NCBI RefSeq assembly: GCF_003815655.1
Contig: NZ_CP033917.1
Coordinates: 4,030,001-4,094,000, forward strand
Direction of reading: 5' to 3'
From: Chryseobacterium sp. G0201
GTDB taxonomy: Bacteria > Bacteroidota > Bacteroidia > Flavobacteriales > Weeksellaceae
Length of the DNA stretch: 64,000 bases
The translations under genes were made by a program, and so were the position numbers. Below are positions 16,886 to 25,573 of this stretch, one piece after another. Positions within the stretch are counted from its first letter, which is position 1. Each line of letters opens with the position of its first letter. The notes beneath the pieces are model-generated. The model saw nothing but the letters and a program-made list of their open reading frames with translations, had not been told where the DNA came from and ran no database searches.

Positions 16886-19624
16886 ATGGGTTTGTTCTAT
16901 TTAATTCCAATATTTGGTGTTGTTGCTTTACTGTATACTTTTTTCCAAAGTAACTGGGTAAGTAAGCAAAATGCCGGAAATGAAAAAATGAAAATTATCA
17001 GCGGACATATCGCTGACGGTGCGATGGCCTTTCTAAAAGCCGAGTACAAAGTTTTAAGCTATTTCGTAGTTATTGTAGCCATTTTATTAGCCGTGATGGG
17101 AATGACCAGCGCCAATTCGCATTGGAGCATCGGGATTGCTTTTATTTTTGGTGCTATATTTTCTGCATTGGCAGGTTTCATCGGAATGAAGATCGCTACG
17201 AAAGCGAATGTAAGAACCGCAGAAGCCGCAAGAACATCTCTTTCAAAAGCGCTTAAAGTTTCATTTGCAGGAGGTTCTGTAATGGGAATGGGAGTTGCCG
17301 GACTGGCCGTATTAGGATTAGGATCTTTGTATTTAATTATAAAACAAATTTTTGCCCCGAATGCCCCCGTTGATTCACATGAAATGGAAAGAACGATAGA
17401 AATTCTTACCGGATTTTCTCTCGGAGCCGAATCTATTGCTCTTTTTGCAAGAGTTGGTGGTGGTATTTACACAAAAGCGGCCGATGTTGGAGCCGATTTG
17501 GTTGGAAAAGTTGAAGCAGGAATTCCAGAAGATGATCCTCGAAATCCGGCTACTATAGCAGATAATGTAGGGGATAATGTTGGTGATGTTGCCGGGATGG
17601 GAGCCGATTTATTCGGATCTTATGTGGCAACGGTTTTAGCGACAATGGTTTTGGGAAGAGAGACGATCTCTGATGATTCATTCGGAGGTTTTGCACCGAT
17701 TCTTTTGCCGATGCTGATTGCCGGAACAGGAATTATATTTTCAATGATAGGAACTTTATTTGTCAGAATTAATGATAATGAGGGTTCATCAACTTCAAGT
17801 GTTCAGAATGCTTTAAATCTAGGAAACTGGGGAAGTATCGTTATTACGGCAGTCGCTTCCTATTTTCTGGTAACTTATATTCTCCCTGACAAAATGATTT
17901 TAAGAGGTCATGAATTCACTAAAATGGGTGTTTTTGGAGCGATCATGGTCGGGTTGGTTGTGGGAACTTTAATGAGTATCATTACAGAATATTATACGGC
18001 AATGGGCAAGAGACCTGTTTCAAGTATTGTGAGACAATCTTCCACTGGGCACGCAACAAACATCATTGGCGGATTAGCCGTTGGGATGGAATCAACTTTA
18101 CTTCCGATCATTGTTTTGGCAGGAGGAATTTACGGTTCTTACCTATGCGCCGGATTGTACGGTGTGGCCATTGCTGCCGCAGGAATGATGGCTACAACAG
18201 CAATGCAGTTGGCAATTGATGCTTTCGGACCGATTGCAGATAACGCGGGAGGAATTGCCGAAATGAGCGAATTACCCAAAGAAGTTCGTGAAAAAACAGA
18301 TATTTTAGATGCGGTAGGAAATACCACGGCAGCTACAGGAAAAGGTTTTGCCATTGCTTCTGCTGCGTTGACGGCTTTAGCTCTATTTGCAGCTTTCGTA
18401 GGAATTGCAGGTATTGACGGTATTGATATTTACAGAGCCGATGTGCTGGCCGGATTGTTTGTAGGTGGAATGATTCCGTTTATATTTTCATCCTTGGCAA
18501 TTACAGCGGTTGGACAAGCCGCAATGGCAATGGTAGAGGAAGTGAGAAGACAGTTCCGTGAAATTCCTGGGATTTTGGAAGGAAAAGCAGAACCCGAGTA
18601 TGAAAAATGTGTTGCTATTTCTACCGATGCATCGATTAGAAAAATGATGTTGCCGGGAGCAATTGCCATTATTTCTCCTCTTTTAATGGGATTTATTTTC
18701 GGGCCTGAAGTTCTAGGTGGATTCTTGGCAGGAGCTACAGTATGTGGCGTTTTAATGGGAATGTTCCAGAATAATGCCGGCGGTGCGTGGGATAATGCTA
18801 AAAAATCATTTGAAAAAGGTGCGAATATCAATGGACAGACCTATTATAAAGGTTCAGAGCCTCATAAAGCTTCAGTAACAGGTGATACGGTCGGAGATCC
18901 GTTTAAAGATACTTCTGGGCCATCCATGAATATTTTAATTAAATTAATGTCGATTGTGTCATTAGTAATCGCACCGACTTTAGCAGTTTTACATAAAGAT
19001 AAAATTGAAACGAACAGAAAGGCTAAAATTGAAAGCTTACTGGCAATGGAAGGTGCTCATTCGGTTTCTTCTATAAACGCAGGAAATACGGTGATAACTT
19101 TAGCTCCAAAAGAAGTTAGAGGTCATTTAAATGAAGACGGAGATTTTGTATATGAAACCGGAACTATCGAAGAGATAAAACTAAAAGGCGGAAAAGCAAT
19201 CAAGATTGGTGAAGGAAGCCAATTATATCAAATGTACAATGCTGTAAAACTGAAAAATCAAACAGTTTTAGATCCAAACAATTGGTATACGATCGAAAAT
19301 CTGTATTTCCAGAGTGGTTCGAGTGATTTAAAACCTGGTTCGGACGCTCAGTTGACTAATTTAGCAGAAATTTTAAATGCCTATCCTGATCTGAAAGTAA
19401 AATTAGGAGGTTACACTGATAATACAGGAAACCCTGAAAGCAATCAGAAATTATCAAATTTAAGAGCCCAAACAGCAAAATTAAAATTACTGGAGATCGG
19501 AATTTCATCTGACAGAGTAGAAGCTGAGGGTTATGGTGCACAATATCCCATTTGTGAAGCCAATGATACCGATGAATGTAAAGCTAAAAACAGAAGAATT
19601 GATGTAAGAGTCCTGTCTCTGTAG
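16886..19624 (+). CDS. hppA: Membrane ion-pumping pyrophosphatase fused to OmpA-like domain
   Basis: Residues about 1-720 are a membrane-embedded pyrophosphatase with about 16 helices and the hallmark acidic motifs DVGADLVGKVEAGIPEDDPR and DNVGDNVGDVAGMGADL. The sequence GNTTAATGKGFAIAS has Ala at the position that in K+-independent enzymes is Lys, so I infer a K+-dependent type; whether it pumps H+ or Na+ is not settled. After the last helix (SIVSLVIAPTLAVLH) and a linker of about 90 residues, residues about 797-912 form an OmpA/MotB peptidoglycan-binding domain (LYFQSGSSDLKPGSDAQL; YTDNTGNPESNQKLSNLRA; NRRIDVRVLS). Known structures place the C-terminus on the periplasmic side, which fits peptidoglycan binding. 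Confidence 0.93.
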   Translation: MGLFYLIPIFGVVALLYTFFQSNWVSKQNAGNEKMKIISGHIADGAMAFLKAEYKVLSYFVVIVAILLAVMGMTSANSHWSIGIAFIFGAIFSALAGFIGMKIATKANVRTAEAARTSLSKALKVSFAGGSVMGMGVAGLAVLGLGSLYLIIKQIFAPNAPVDSHEMERTIEILTGFSLGAESIALFARVGGGIYTKAADVGADLVGKVEAGIPEDDPRNPATIADNVGDNVGDVAGMGADLFGSYVATVLATMVLGRETISDDSFGGFAPILLPMLIAGTGIIFSMIGTLFVRINDNEGSSTSSVQNALNLGNWGSIVITAVASYFLVTYILPDKMILRGHEFTKMGVFGAIMVGLVVGTLMSIITEYYTAMGKRPVSSIVRQSSTGHATNIIGGLAVGMESTLLPIIVLAGGIYGSYLCAGLYGVAIAAAGMMATTAMQLAIDAFGPIADNAGGIAEMSELPKEVREKTDILDAVGNTTAATGKGFAIASAALTALALFAAFVGIAGIDGIDIYRADVLAGLFVGGMIPFIFSSLAITAVGQAAMAMVEEVRRQFREIPGILEGKAEPEYEKCVAISTDASIRKMMLPGAIAIISPLLMGFIFGPEVLGGFLAGATVCGVLMGMFQNNAGGAWDNAKKSFEKGANINGQTYYKGSEPHKASVTGDTVGDPFKDTSGPSMNILIKLMSIVSLVIAPTLAVLHKDKIETNRKAKIESLLAMEGAHSVSSINAGNTVITLAPKEVRGHLNEDGDFVYETGTIEEIKLKGGKAIKIGEGSQLYQMYNAVKLKNQTVLDPNNWYTIENLYFQSGSSDLKPGSDAQLTNLAEILNAYPDLKVKLGGYTDNTGNPESNQKLSNLRAQTAKLKLLEIGISSDRVEAEGYGAQYPICEANDTDECKAKNRRIDVRVLSL

Positions 19625-19648
19625 ATAAATAGATTTAAACTTATAAAT

Positions 19649-19674
19649 AAAGCACTGCATTATGCGGTGCTTTT
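19649..19674 (+). terminator. Terminator of hppA
   Basis: Stem AAGCAC(T)GC/GC(G)GTGCTT followed by T-rich sequence. Confidence 0.8.
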
Positions 19675-19690
19675 GTTTTTATACACAATC

Positions 19691-19719
19691 ATCTGTGAAA
19701 ATCTGTGAAATACGTGGGA
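19691..19719. repeat. Dispersed 29-nt repeat, minus-oriented copy
   Basis: Its complement, TCCCACGTATTTCACAGATT then TTCACAGAT, matches the plus-strand copy at 59426-59454 at all but two positions. It is intergenic in both places. Confidence 0.6.
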
Positions 19720-19740
19720 GAAAAAATTATTCTTAATGAA

Positions 19741-19776
19741 GAGATTGCTTCGTCGCTAAGCTTCTCGCAATGACAA
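19741..19776. repeat. Intergenic hairpin GATTGCTTCGTCGC...CTCGCAATGAC
   Basis: GATTGCttcg and cttctcGCAATGAC form an imperfect hairpin of the GTCATTGCGAGGA...GAAGCAATC kind that recurs between genes in many Bacteroidetes. It ends close to the aminotransferase stop at 19782. Confidence 0.5.
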
Positions 19777-19781
19777 ATAAA

Positions 19782-20921
19782 CTATAAAATCTTCCTTAAA
19801 TGCTCCAACGCCTGAATAATTACGTCATCTTTTTTAGCAAAACTAAATCTCACATAATCAGAATTTTGTCTTGAATTATAAAATGCAGAAAGCGGAAGAC
19901 AAGAAACCTTTTTTTCAATGGTCAGCCATTTTGAAAATTCTACATCACTCATCGTTTTGGAGATATTTCTGAAATTAACAACTTGAAAAACACTTCCTTC
20001 TGCTTTTTGTTCAACTTCAAAAGGAGTGTCTTTAATTAGCTCATTAAAAATATCTCTTTTATTCTGCATCAGCTTTTGAGTTTCTGAAGGATCAAAAACT
20101 TCTAAATATTTAGCGAGAGCATATTGAGCCGGAGCGTTGGCACTGTAAGAAATATATTGCTGATGACATCTGAATTTTGAAGTCAATTCTTCTGGTGTCA
20201 ACAGATAGCTGACTTTCCATCCTGTGCAATGGAACATTTTGCCCAAAGAAAAAATGCAGAAAGTTCGTTTCTTTAGTTCAGGGTGTAAGAACGAACTGTA
20301 ATGTTCAATTCCGTCATAGCAATAAATATCGTAGATTTCTTCGGAAATTAAATAAATTTCCTGATCTTTTATTAATTCGTAAAGGTGATTCCAATCATCT
20401 TTTGACCATATTTTTCCGGTTGGATTTTGTGGAGAATTGACAATAATTGCTTTTGTTTTTTGTGAAATACAGTTTTGAAGTTTCTCCCAGTTTATGTTGA
20501 AATCATTATCAAGATCATAATAGACCGGAATTCCGCCATTTAATACAATTGACGGTCCGTAAGTATAATATGACGGCTGAATTACAACAACCTCATCTCC
20601 TTGATTTAAAACAGATTTAAGAGCAGTATATAAAGCAAAGGTTGCACACGGAACGATGGTTACTTCATTATTTTTAAGCTGAATGCTGTTTTCACGTTTA
20701 GAATTAAATTGAATAGTATTTTCAATTAGTAAAGGATTTCCTGCAAGTGGCTCATAATTATGATGGTTATAATCTACAGATTCTCTTAAATATTGTTTTA
20801 GACGGTCATCAATTTCAAAATCGGGCAGGCCTAAAGATAGGTCAAAACTGTTATGCTTAGAAGCTAGTTCAGCCATATCTGTGAAAAATGAGTAATGAGT
20901 AAATCCATAAATTTTTTCCAT
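19782..20921 (-). CDS. Class I/II PLP aminotransferase, methionine/kynurenine type
   Basis: The 379-residue protein has the fold-type I layout: FDLSLGLPDFEIDDRLKQYL near the start, NSPQNPTGKIW (about 163-173), and the PLP-binding Lys in SLGKMFHCTGWKVSY (about 226-240). The SLGK...TGWK pattern is characteristic of the YbdL/kynurenine aminotransferase group, which transaminates methionine or aromatic amino acids with 2-oxo acids in the cytoplasm. Length is normal. A TATATTTG -7 box on the minus strand (20938-20945) precedes it. Confidence 0.88.
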   Translation of the reverse strand: MEKIYGFTHYSFFTDMAELASKHNSFDLSLGLPDFEIDDRLKQYLRESVDYNHHNYEPLAGNPLLIENTIQFNSKRENSIQLKNNEVTIVPCATFALYTALKSVLNQGDEVVVIQPSYYTYGPSIVLNGGIPVYYDLDNDFNINWEKLQNCISQKTKAIIVNSPQNPTGKIWSKDDWNHLYELIKDQEIYLISEEIYDIYCYDGIEHYSSFLHPELKKRTFCIFSLGKMFHCTGWKVSYLLTPEELTSKFRCHQQYISYSANAPAQYALAKYLEVFDPSETQKLMQNKRDIFNELIKDTPFEVEQKAEGSVFQVVNFRNISKTMSDVEFSKWLTIEKKVSCLPLSAFYNSRQNSDYVRFSFAKKDDVIIQALEHLRKIL

Positions 20922-20937
20922 CTATTTTGCATTTAAT

Positions 20938-20945
20938 CAAATATA
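20938..20945 (-). promoter_or_regulatory. -7 box of the aminotransferase gene
   Basis: Minus strand TATATTTG, 16 bases upstream of the ATG at 20921. Confidence 0.45.
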
Positions 20946-21008
20946 AGAAAAATTGTAATCCGTCAAAGATTAAATAAATTTTGTTATTTTTAAGCAAATT
21001 ATTCTAGA

Positions 21009-22064
21009 ATGAAAAAACTACTTATTCCAATATTTTCTGTTGCTGTGATGGCGGGTTGCGGAACGTCAAAAGTTACAAATGATGCTTCAAAATCGTCTGT
21101 ACATGTTACGACTGTAGCGAAAGGAGATAAAGCTTTTCTTACTGCTTATAAGACTATTACGGCTGATGATCTAAAGAAAAACTTATACGTAATTGCTTCT
21201 GATGAAATGGGAGGCAGAGACACCGGAAGTCCGGGACAGAAAAAAGCGGGAGAGTATATGATCAATTATTATAAAACTCTTGGAATCTCTTCTCCGAAAG
21301 CTTTAGGTTCTTACTATCAGAAAGTTCCAGCTGATTTTATGAAGAAGAGAGGCGGTGGAAATCTCCCTGATTCTGAAAATATTCTAGCATTTATCGAAGG
21401 AAGTGAAAAACCGGATGAAATTGTTGTTGTTTCAGCACATTATGATCACGTGGGCACCAAAAACGGAGTAGTTTATAACGGAGCGGATGACGACGGAAGC
21501 GGAACAGTTGCCGTAATGGAGATCGCAAAGGCTTTTCAGAGTGCTAAAAAGGCAGGAAATGGTCCAAAACGATCAATCCTATTCCTTCATGTAACCGGAG
21601 AGGAGCACGGGCTGTTTGGCTCTGAATTTTATACGGATAATCCTGTTTTTCCTTTAGCGAATACGGTGGTTGACTTAAATATTGACATGATCGGTCGCGA
21701 TGATCCTGAGAACAGAGGGAAACAGTACGTATATGTGATTGGTTCTGAGATGTTAAGCTCTGAATTGAAAGTAATTAATGAAGCCGCAAACAAGCGAACA
21801 AATAACTTAGAATTAAATTACAGATATGACGATCCAAACGATTCTGAAAGATTGTATTACAGATCAGACCATTATAATTTTGCTAAAAATAATGTTCCTG
21901 TAGCATTTTTCTTTGACGGAATTCATGAAGATTATCATAAACCAACAGATAAGCCAGATAAAATTGACTATTCTTTATTACAAAAAAGAACACAGTTAGT
22001 ATTTGCCACAGCTTGGGAAATTGCCAATAGAGCAGAAAGAATTGTAGTTGATAAAAAACAATAA
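21009..22064 (+). CDS. M28-family metallopeptidase lipoprotein
   Basis: The 351-residue protein has a lipoprotein signal (MKKLLIPIFSVAVMAGCGTS, lipidated Cys at 17). The two-zinc M28 site is complete: AHYDHVG, NGADDDGSG, TGEEHGLFGSEFY with the catalytic Glu, NIDMIGRDD, and a final His in HEDYHKPTDKPD. It is probably an aminopeptidase acting in the periplasm or on the outer membrane. Length fits single-domain members without a PA insert. It is divergent from the aminotransferase gene. Confidence 0.92.
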   Translation: MKKLLIPIFSVAVMAGCGTSKVTNDASKSSVHVTTVAKGDKAFLTAYKTITADDLKKNLYVIASDEMGGRDTGSPGQKKAGEYMINYYKTLGISSPKALGSYYQKVPADFMKKRGGGNLPDSENILAFIEGSEKPDEIVVVSAHYDHVGTKNGVVYNGADDDGSGTVAVMEIAKAFQSAKKAGNGPKRSILFLHVTGEEHGLFGSEFYTDNPVFPLANTVVDLNIDMIGRDDPENRGKQYVYVIGSEMLSSELKVINEAANKRTNNLELNYRYDDPNDSERLYYRSDHYNFAKNNVPVAFFFDGIHEDYHKPTDKPDKIDYSLLQKRTQLVFATAWEIANRAERIVVDKKQ

Positions 22065-22083
22065 ATTATATAAAATAATAGAC

Positions 22084-22117
22084 AAGCCTATATAATATAA
22101 AACGTTATAGGCTTTTA
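22084..22117 (+). terminator. Terminator of the M28 peptidase gene
   Basis: Stem AAGCCTATA/TATAGGCTT, 13-base loop, then TTTT. Confidence 0.75.
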
Positions 22118-22138
22118 TTAAAGCTTTAATTAAACAGT

Positions 22139-22579
22139 ATGATTATTCGTGAAGCCAGAAAAGAAGATATTCCGCAGATCCAAATTGTAAGAAATTCGGT
22201 GAAAGAAAACATGTTGTCTGATCCAAATCTCGTTACTAATAAAGACTGTGAAGAGTTTTTATTTGAAAGAGGAAAAGGCTGGGTTTGTGAAATTAACAGT
22301 GAGATTGTTGGATTTTCCATTGTTGATCTGAAAGAAAACAACATCTGGGCTTTGTTTCTACACCCTGATTTTGAAAATAAAGGAATTGGCAGAAAGCTTC
22401 ATGATATCATGCTTGATTGGTATTTTGAGCAAACCGAACAAAATGTTTGGCTCGGAACTTCGCCCAATACAAGAGCTGAAACTTTTTACAGAAAATCCGG
22501 CTGGAACGAGATCGGAACTCATGGAAAAGAGATCAAATTTGAAATGACTTACAAAAACTGGAAAAACCGACAATCATGA
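22139..22579 (+). CDS. GNAT N-acetyltransferase
   Basis: The 146 residues form one GNAT domain: IIREARKEDIPQIQIVRNSV at the start, IVDLKENNIWALFLHPDFEN, and the acetyl-CoA pyrophosphate loop GIGRKLHD, with a final FYRKSGW strand-helix. The substrate cannot be predicted. It overlaps the VOC gene by four bases (ATGA), so the two are co-translated. Confidence 0.9.
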   Translation: MIIREARKEDIPQIQIVRNSVKENMLSDPNLVTNKDCEEFLFERGKGWVCEINSEIVGFSIVDLKENNIWALFLHPDFENKGIGRKLHDIMLDWYFEQTEQNVWLGTSPNTRAETFYRKSGWNEIGTHGKEIKFEMTYKNWKNRQS

Positions 22580-22944
22580 AACAAAATATAAAATCCATCA
22601 GACCTTTTATTGGTGCAAAAAACTTTGAAATTAGCAGTAATTTTTATAAAGATTTGGGTTTCGAAGAAATCGTTTTAGAGCATAATCTTTCTTTGTTTAA
22701 AAAACAGGATATCGCATTCTATCTGCAAAATGCGTATGTTAAAGATTGGATTGAAAACACAATGCTTTTTATTGAAGTTGAAAGCGTTGACGATTTTTGG
22801 GAAGAACTTTTATCATTAAATCTGACAGTAAAATATGAAGGTGTAAAGCTATCACCCATTAGAACAATGGATTGGGGGAAGGAATGTTTCGTACACGATC
22901 CTTCAGGAATTTTATGGCATTTTGGAGAGTTTTTTAATACATAA
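22576..22944 (+). CDS. VOC-superfamily (glyoxalase/bleomycin-resistance-like) protein
   Basis: The 122 residues show two betaalphabetabetabeta modules of the vicinal-oxygen-chelate fold: IRPFIGAKNFEISSNFYKDL (first strand and helix) and the closing WGKECFVHDPSGILWHFGEF. The paired layout resembles the BLMT/bleomycin-binding branch, but binding residues are not diagnostic. It is coupled to the GNAT gene. Confidence 0.82.
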   Translation: MKQNIKSIRPFIGAKNFEISSNFYKDLGFEEIVLEHNLSLFKKQDIAFYLQNAYVKDWIENTMLFIEVESVDDFWEELLSLNLTVKYEGVKLSPIRTMDWGKECFVHDPSGILWHFGEFFNT

Positions 22945-23012
22945 ATTCAAAATTCACTTGCGAAGCAATATTGACGATTCACCACTCACAACTGAAATTC
23001 AAGACCTAACTA

Positions 23013-23513
23013 ATGATTTACGCTTTCGATACCTATTATTACGATGATTACGCCAATACGATCTGTATTGCTTTTGAAGACTGGACTTCTGAAAAAGAGA
23101 CTGAAATTTTCAGCGAAAAAACAGAAATTACTTCCGATTATGAAAGTGGTGCTTTCTACAAAAGAGAATTGCCGTGTATTCTAAGCTTATTAAATAAAAT
23201 TGAACTTAAAGAAGGTGATATTATCATTGTTGATGGCTATGTTACCTTAGATGATGATGGTAAAATAGGATTGGGTGGGTATCTGTATGATGCTTTAGAA
23301 CAGAAATATCCAATCATTGGAATTGCGAAAAATGGATTTACAACACCGGATTCTCAAAGAAGAGCTATCTACAGGGGAGAAAGTAAAACTCCGTTATTTC
23401 TTACGGTTAAAGGATCTGATGTAGACAAAATGAAACTTAACATTGAAAAAATGTATGGTTCTTACAGAATCCCCACCTTACTAAAAAAGCTTGACCAGCT
23501 GACCAGAGAATAA
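23013..23513 (+). CDS. nfi: Endonuclease V-like protein, short form
   Basis: The 166 residues match the endonuclease V core: first-strand Asp in MIYAFDTYYYDD, FYKRELPCILSLLNKI equivalent to the FRExP segment with catalytic Glu, and IIIVDGYVTLDDDGKIGLGG with the DG metal-binding Asp, followed by PIIGIAKNGF. Canonical bacterial enzymes have about 220 residues and a longer N-terminus; here the protein begins directly at the first core strand and the tail is short. The family cleaves near deoxyinosine in DNA (or inosine in RNA). Activity of this short form is inferred. Confidence 0.8.
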   Translation: MIYAFDTYYYDDYANTICIAFEDWTSEKETEIFSEKTEITSDYESGAFYKRELPCILSLLNKIELKEGDIIIVDGYVTLDDDGKIGLGGYLYDALEQKYPIIGIAKNGFTTPDSQRRAIYRGESKTPLFLTVKGSDVDKMKLNIEKMYGSYRIPTLLKKLDQLTRE

Positions 23514-23697
23514 TTATTTTTTATAAAAATGGTAAACTAATATACCAATTAGTATTTTATTGATGATTTGTTAAATATTAACTATTTGATAAGTACCGTT
23601 TTTAAGTAAATCACAATAAACTGATAAATGTCATTGCTTTTATTATTTTTATTAAGTCTAAATAAATATAAATTTGTATCAATAAAAATAAGCATTA

Positions 23698-23811
23698 ATG
23701 AAGAAGATTTTTTATCCTTTCTGCTATTCCATTTACACTTGTATTGACGTAGAATTCTGCTCAGTAAATAGGTCGCAGACAGCTTATCAGATCAAAAAAT
23801 ATTGTAAATAA
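23698..23811 (+). pseudogene. Decayed start of a secreted-protein gene (signal-peptide relic)
   Basis: The open frame from ATG 23698 encodes only 37 residues with no recognisable domain. If one T is removed from the six-T run after ATGAAGAAGA, the reading becomes MKKIFILSAIPFTLVLT, stop, NSAQ, stop, IGRRQLIR. The first 17 residues plus NSAQ form a textbook Bacteroidetes signal peptide. A TATAAATTTG promoter box sits at 23667-23676. I infer a secreted-protein gene lost by a frameshift, stops and deletion. The rest of the gene-free stretch 23514-23986 is AT-rich, with only the terminator at 23947. Confidence 0.5.
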
Positions 23812-23946
23812 ATTCATTAATGACTTCATTTCAATAATTTATTTAGTTAAAATCCAAACAATTAATCAAAAAATAATTACAGAAACAATTAACAGAAAAT
23901 AAAAACATATATCTAATCATATCCATATCAATTTTTGTTTTTTTCG

Positions 23947-23977
23947 AACCGACAGGCCATATCTGTCGGTTTTTTTG
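23947..23977 (+). terminator. Terminator between relic gene and TPR regulator
   Basis: Stem AACCGACAG/CTGTCGGTT followed by seven T. It reads out the relic on the plus strand and lies ten bases from the stop of the leftward regulator gene. Confidence 0.8.
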
Positions 23978-23986
23978 GATAGAAAT

Positions 23987-25405
23987 TTATAATTCTGAAA
24001 GCCATTTAATAAGGTTCTCTTCAGATGTTAAGCCTAGTTTTTTCTTAAGTCTGTATTTTTTTGTTTCTATAGTTCTTGCTGTAATATTCTCGTACTGAGT
24101 AATTTCTTTCGTGTTTAGTTTAAGTTTTAAATAGGCACAAAGTTTTATTTCATTATCCGTAAGATCAGGATTTATAGATATTAATTTATCATAGAATTCA
24201 GGATATAGTTTTTTAAAACTCTTCAGAAAAAATGGATCTCTGTTTCTTGCTAATTTTACCAGCTTATCAAAAGATGTATCTAATTTTCTTTTTAACGTGT
24301 CTGTTTCCAATACTTTTTCCTCGATAATTTCGGTACTTTCCTTCTGTTTTTTAAGATAATTTTTACGTACAAAATAAAATATCAATGAAAATGCAGTTAA
24401 AATTAAAGCAATGAAAATATATAGTTTATTTTTCTTTTCTTTTTCCTCATTTTCTTTTTCCTGAATCAATTTATCGACAATATTTTGAAGTGTTTTTTTA
24501 TCATTTCTCTTGATTTCTTCATCCAAAGCGGTGTATAGTTCTTGATATTCCTTAGCTTTTTTGGGGTTATTCATCGCTGTATAAACATTCGAAATCTCGA
24601 GATATACACTTCTTATATCACGGAAAACTTTCACTTTTTTACTAATCTCCAGACTTTTCAGATAATAGCTTAATGCTTTTTCGTTTTCATTTTTTAAAGC
24701 ATATAGATCTCCGAATTTTAATAATGTAGTTGCTTTAATATAAATGTCATTTTTTTTATTTAATATAACAGCCTTATTCAAATAATATTCTGCGGAATCA
24801 AGATGCTTGTTTTGCATTAAAAATCTATCTGCAATTTTTAATGAAACCAATGGTCGAGGCGACAGTTTCATACTTTTACTCTGCATACTATATAGAGAAT
24901 CAACTTCATTCAAGGTTTCAAAATTATACCATTTCCATCCATAGCTGTAATATAGAAGATCGTCTTTCTCCTTTTGATCAGAGATTTTTTTGGTGAGTTT
25001 GATAACTTTATCAAAAGTTTGATTTCCTTGTTTGTAAAGCCCTACCAAAGAATTATTTATTCCATAAACTGTAAGTAATTTAGCTTCTAGTAATGGATTG
25101 TTTATGCCTCCTAATTCCTTTTTTGCCTGATCAAGATATCCATTACTTTCTTGGTATTTATTATAATTGGACATTATACTTGCCATGTGAATTAATACTG
25201 AAGCAATTCCTTCCTTATTACTTTCACTTTTAAAATATTTTAAAGCTTTGAGATTAACGTCTACAGCAGATTCTATTTTGCCATTTCCTACTAATTTATG
25301 ATTGAGGCTGTCGACTTCAACTATTGTATATTTCTGAGAATAACAGAAAATATTAATAAGTAATAAAAATATAATTAATCTTATCGTAAAACTGTTAGAG
25401 AACAT
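23987..25405 (-). CDS. Membrane-spanning TPR regulator with LuxR-like HTH (regulator 1)
   Basis: The 472 residues begin with a signal/anchor segment (about 1-23). TPR-like helical repeats follow (about 30-300, e.g. DLYALKNENEKALSYYLKSL), then a charged coiled coil (KENEEKEKKN), one transmembrane helix (about 327-346, LYIFIALILTAFSLIFYFV) and a C-terminal LuxR/NarL-like helix-turn-helix (about 405-470, LTDNEIKLCAYLKLKLNTKE; then ITARTIETKKYRLKKKLG). This topology puts the TPR part in the periplasm and the DNA-binding part in the cytoplasm: a one-component transmembrane regulator. It is divergent from the surface-protein gene at 25735 and is related to the regulators at 35643 and 37665. The ligand is unknown. 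Confidence 0.85.
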   Translation of the reverse strand: MFSNSFTIRLIIFLLLINIFCYSQKYTIVEVDSLNHKLVGNGKIESAVDVNLKALKYFKSESNKEGIASVLIHMASIMSNYNKYQESNGYLDQAKKELGGINNPLLEAKLLTVYGINNSLVGLYKQGNQTFDKVIKLTKKISDQKEKDDLLYYSYGWKWYNFETLNEVDSLYSMQSKSMKLSPRPLVSLKIADRFLMQNKHLDSAEYYLNKAVILNKKNDIYIKATTLLKFGDLYALKNENEKALSYYLKSLEISKKVKVFRDIRSVYLEISNVYTAMNNPKKAKEYQELYTALDEEIKRNDKKTLQNIVDKLIQEKENEEKEKKNKLYIFIALILTAFSLIFYFVRKNYLKKQKESTEIIEEKVLETDTLKRKLDTSFDKLVKLARNRDPFFLKSFKKLYPEFYDKLISINPDLTDNEIKLCAYLKLKLNTKEITQYENITARTIETKKYRLKKKLGLTSEENLIKWLSEL

Positions 25406-25573
25406 TTTTATGTTTTATACAAAAGTAAGTATATCTATCAATATTATTCATCAATATTACAATAAAAAAAAATATTTTACTTATTATTTTCGTAATAAGA
25501 CCTGTATGTCAACCACAACAAATCATCAACGCTATTGGTTGTAATATTCACATTATCAAATTATTAAAACCTA

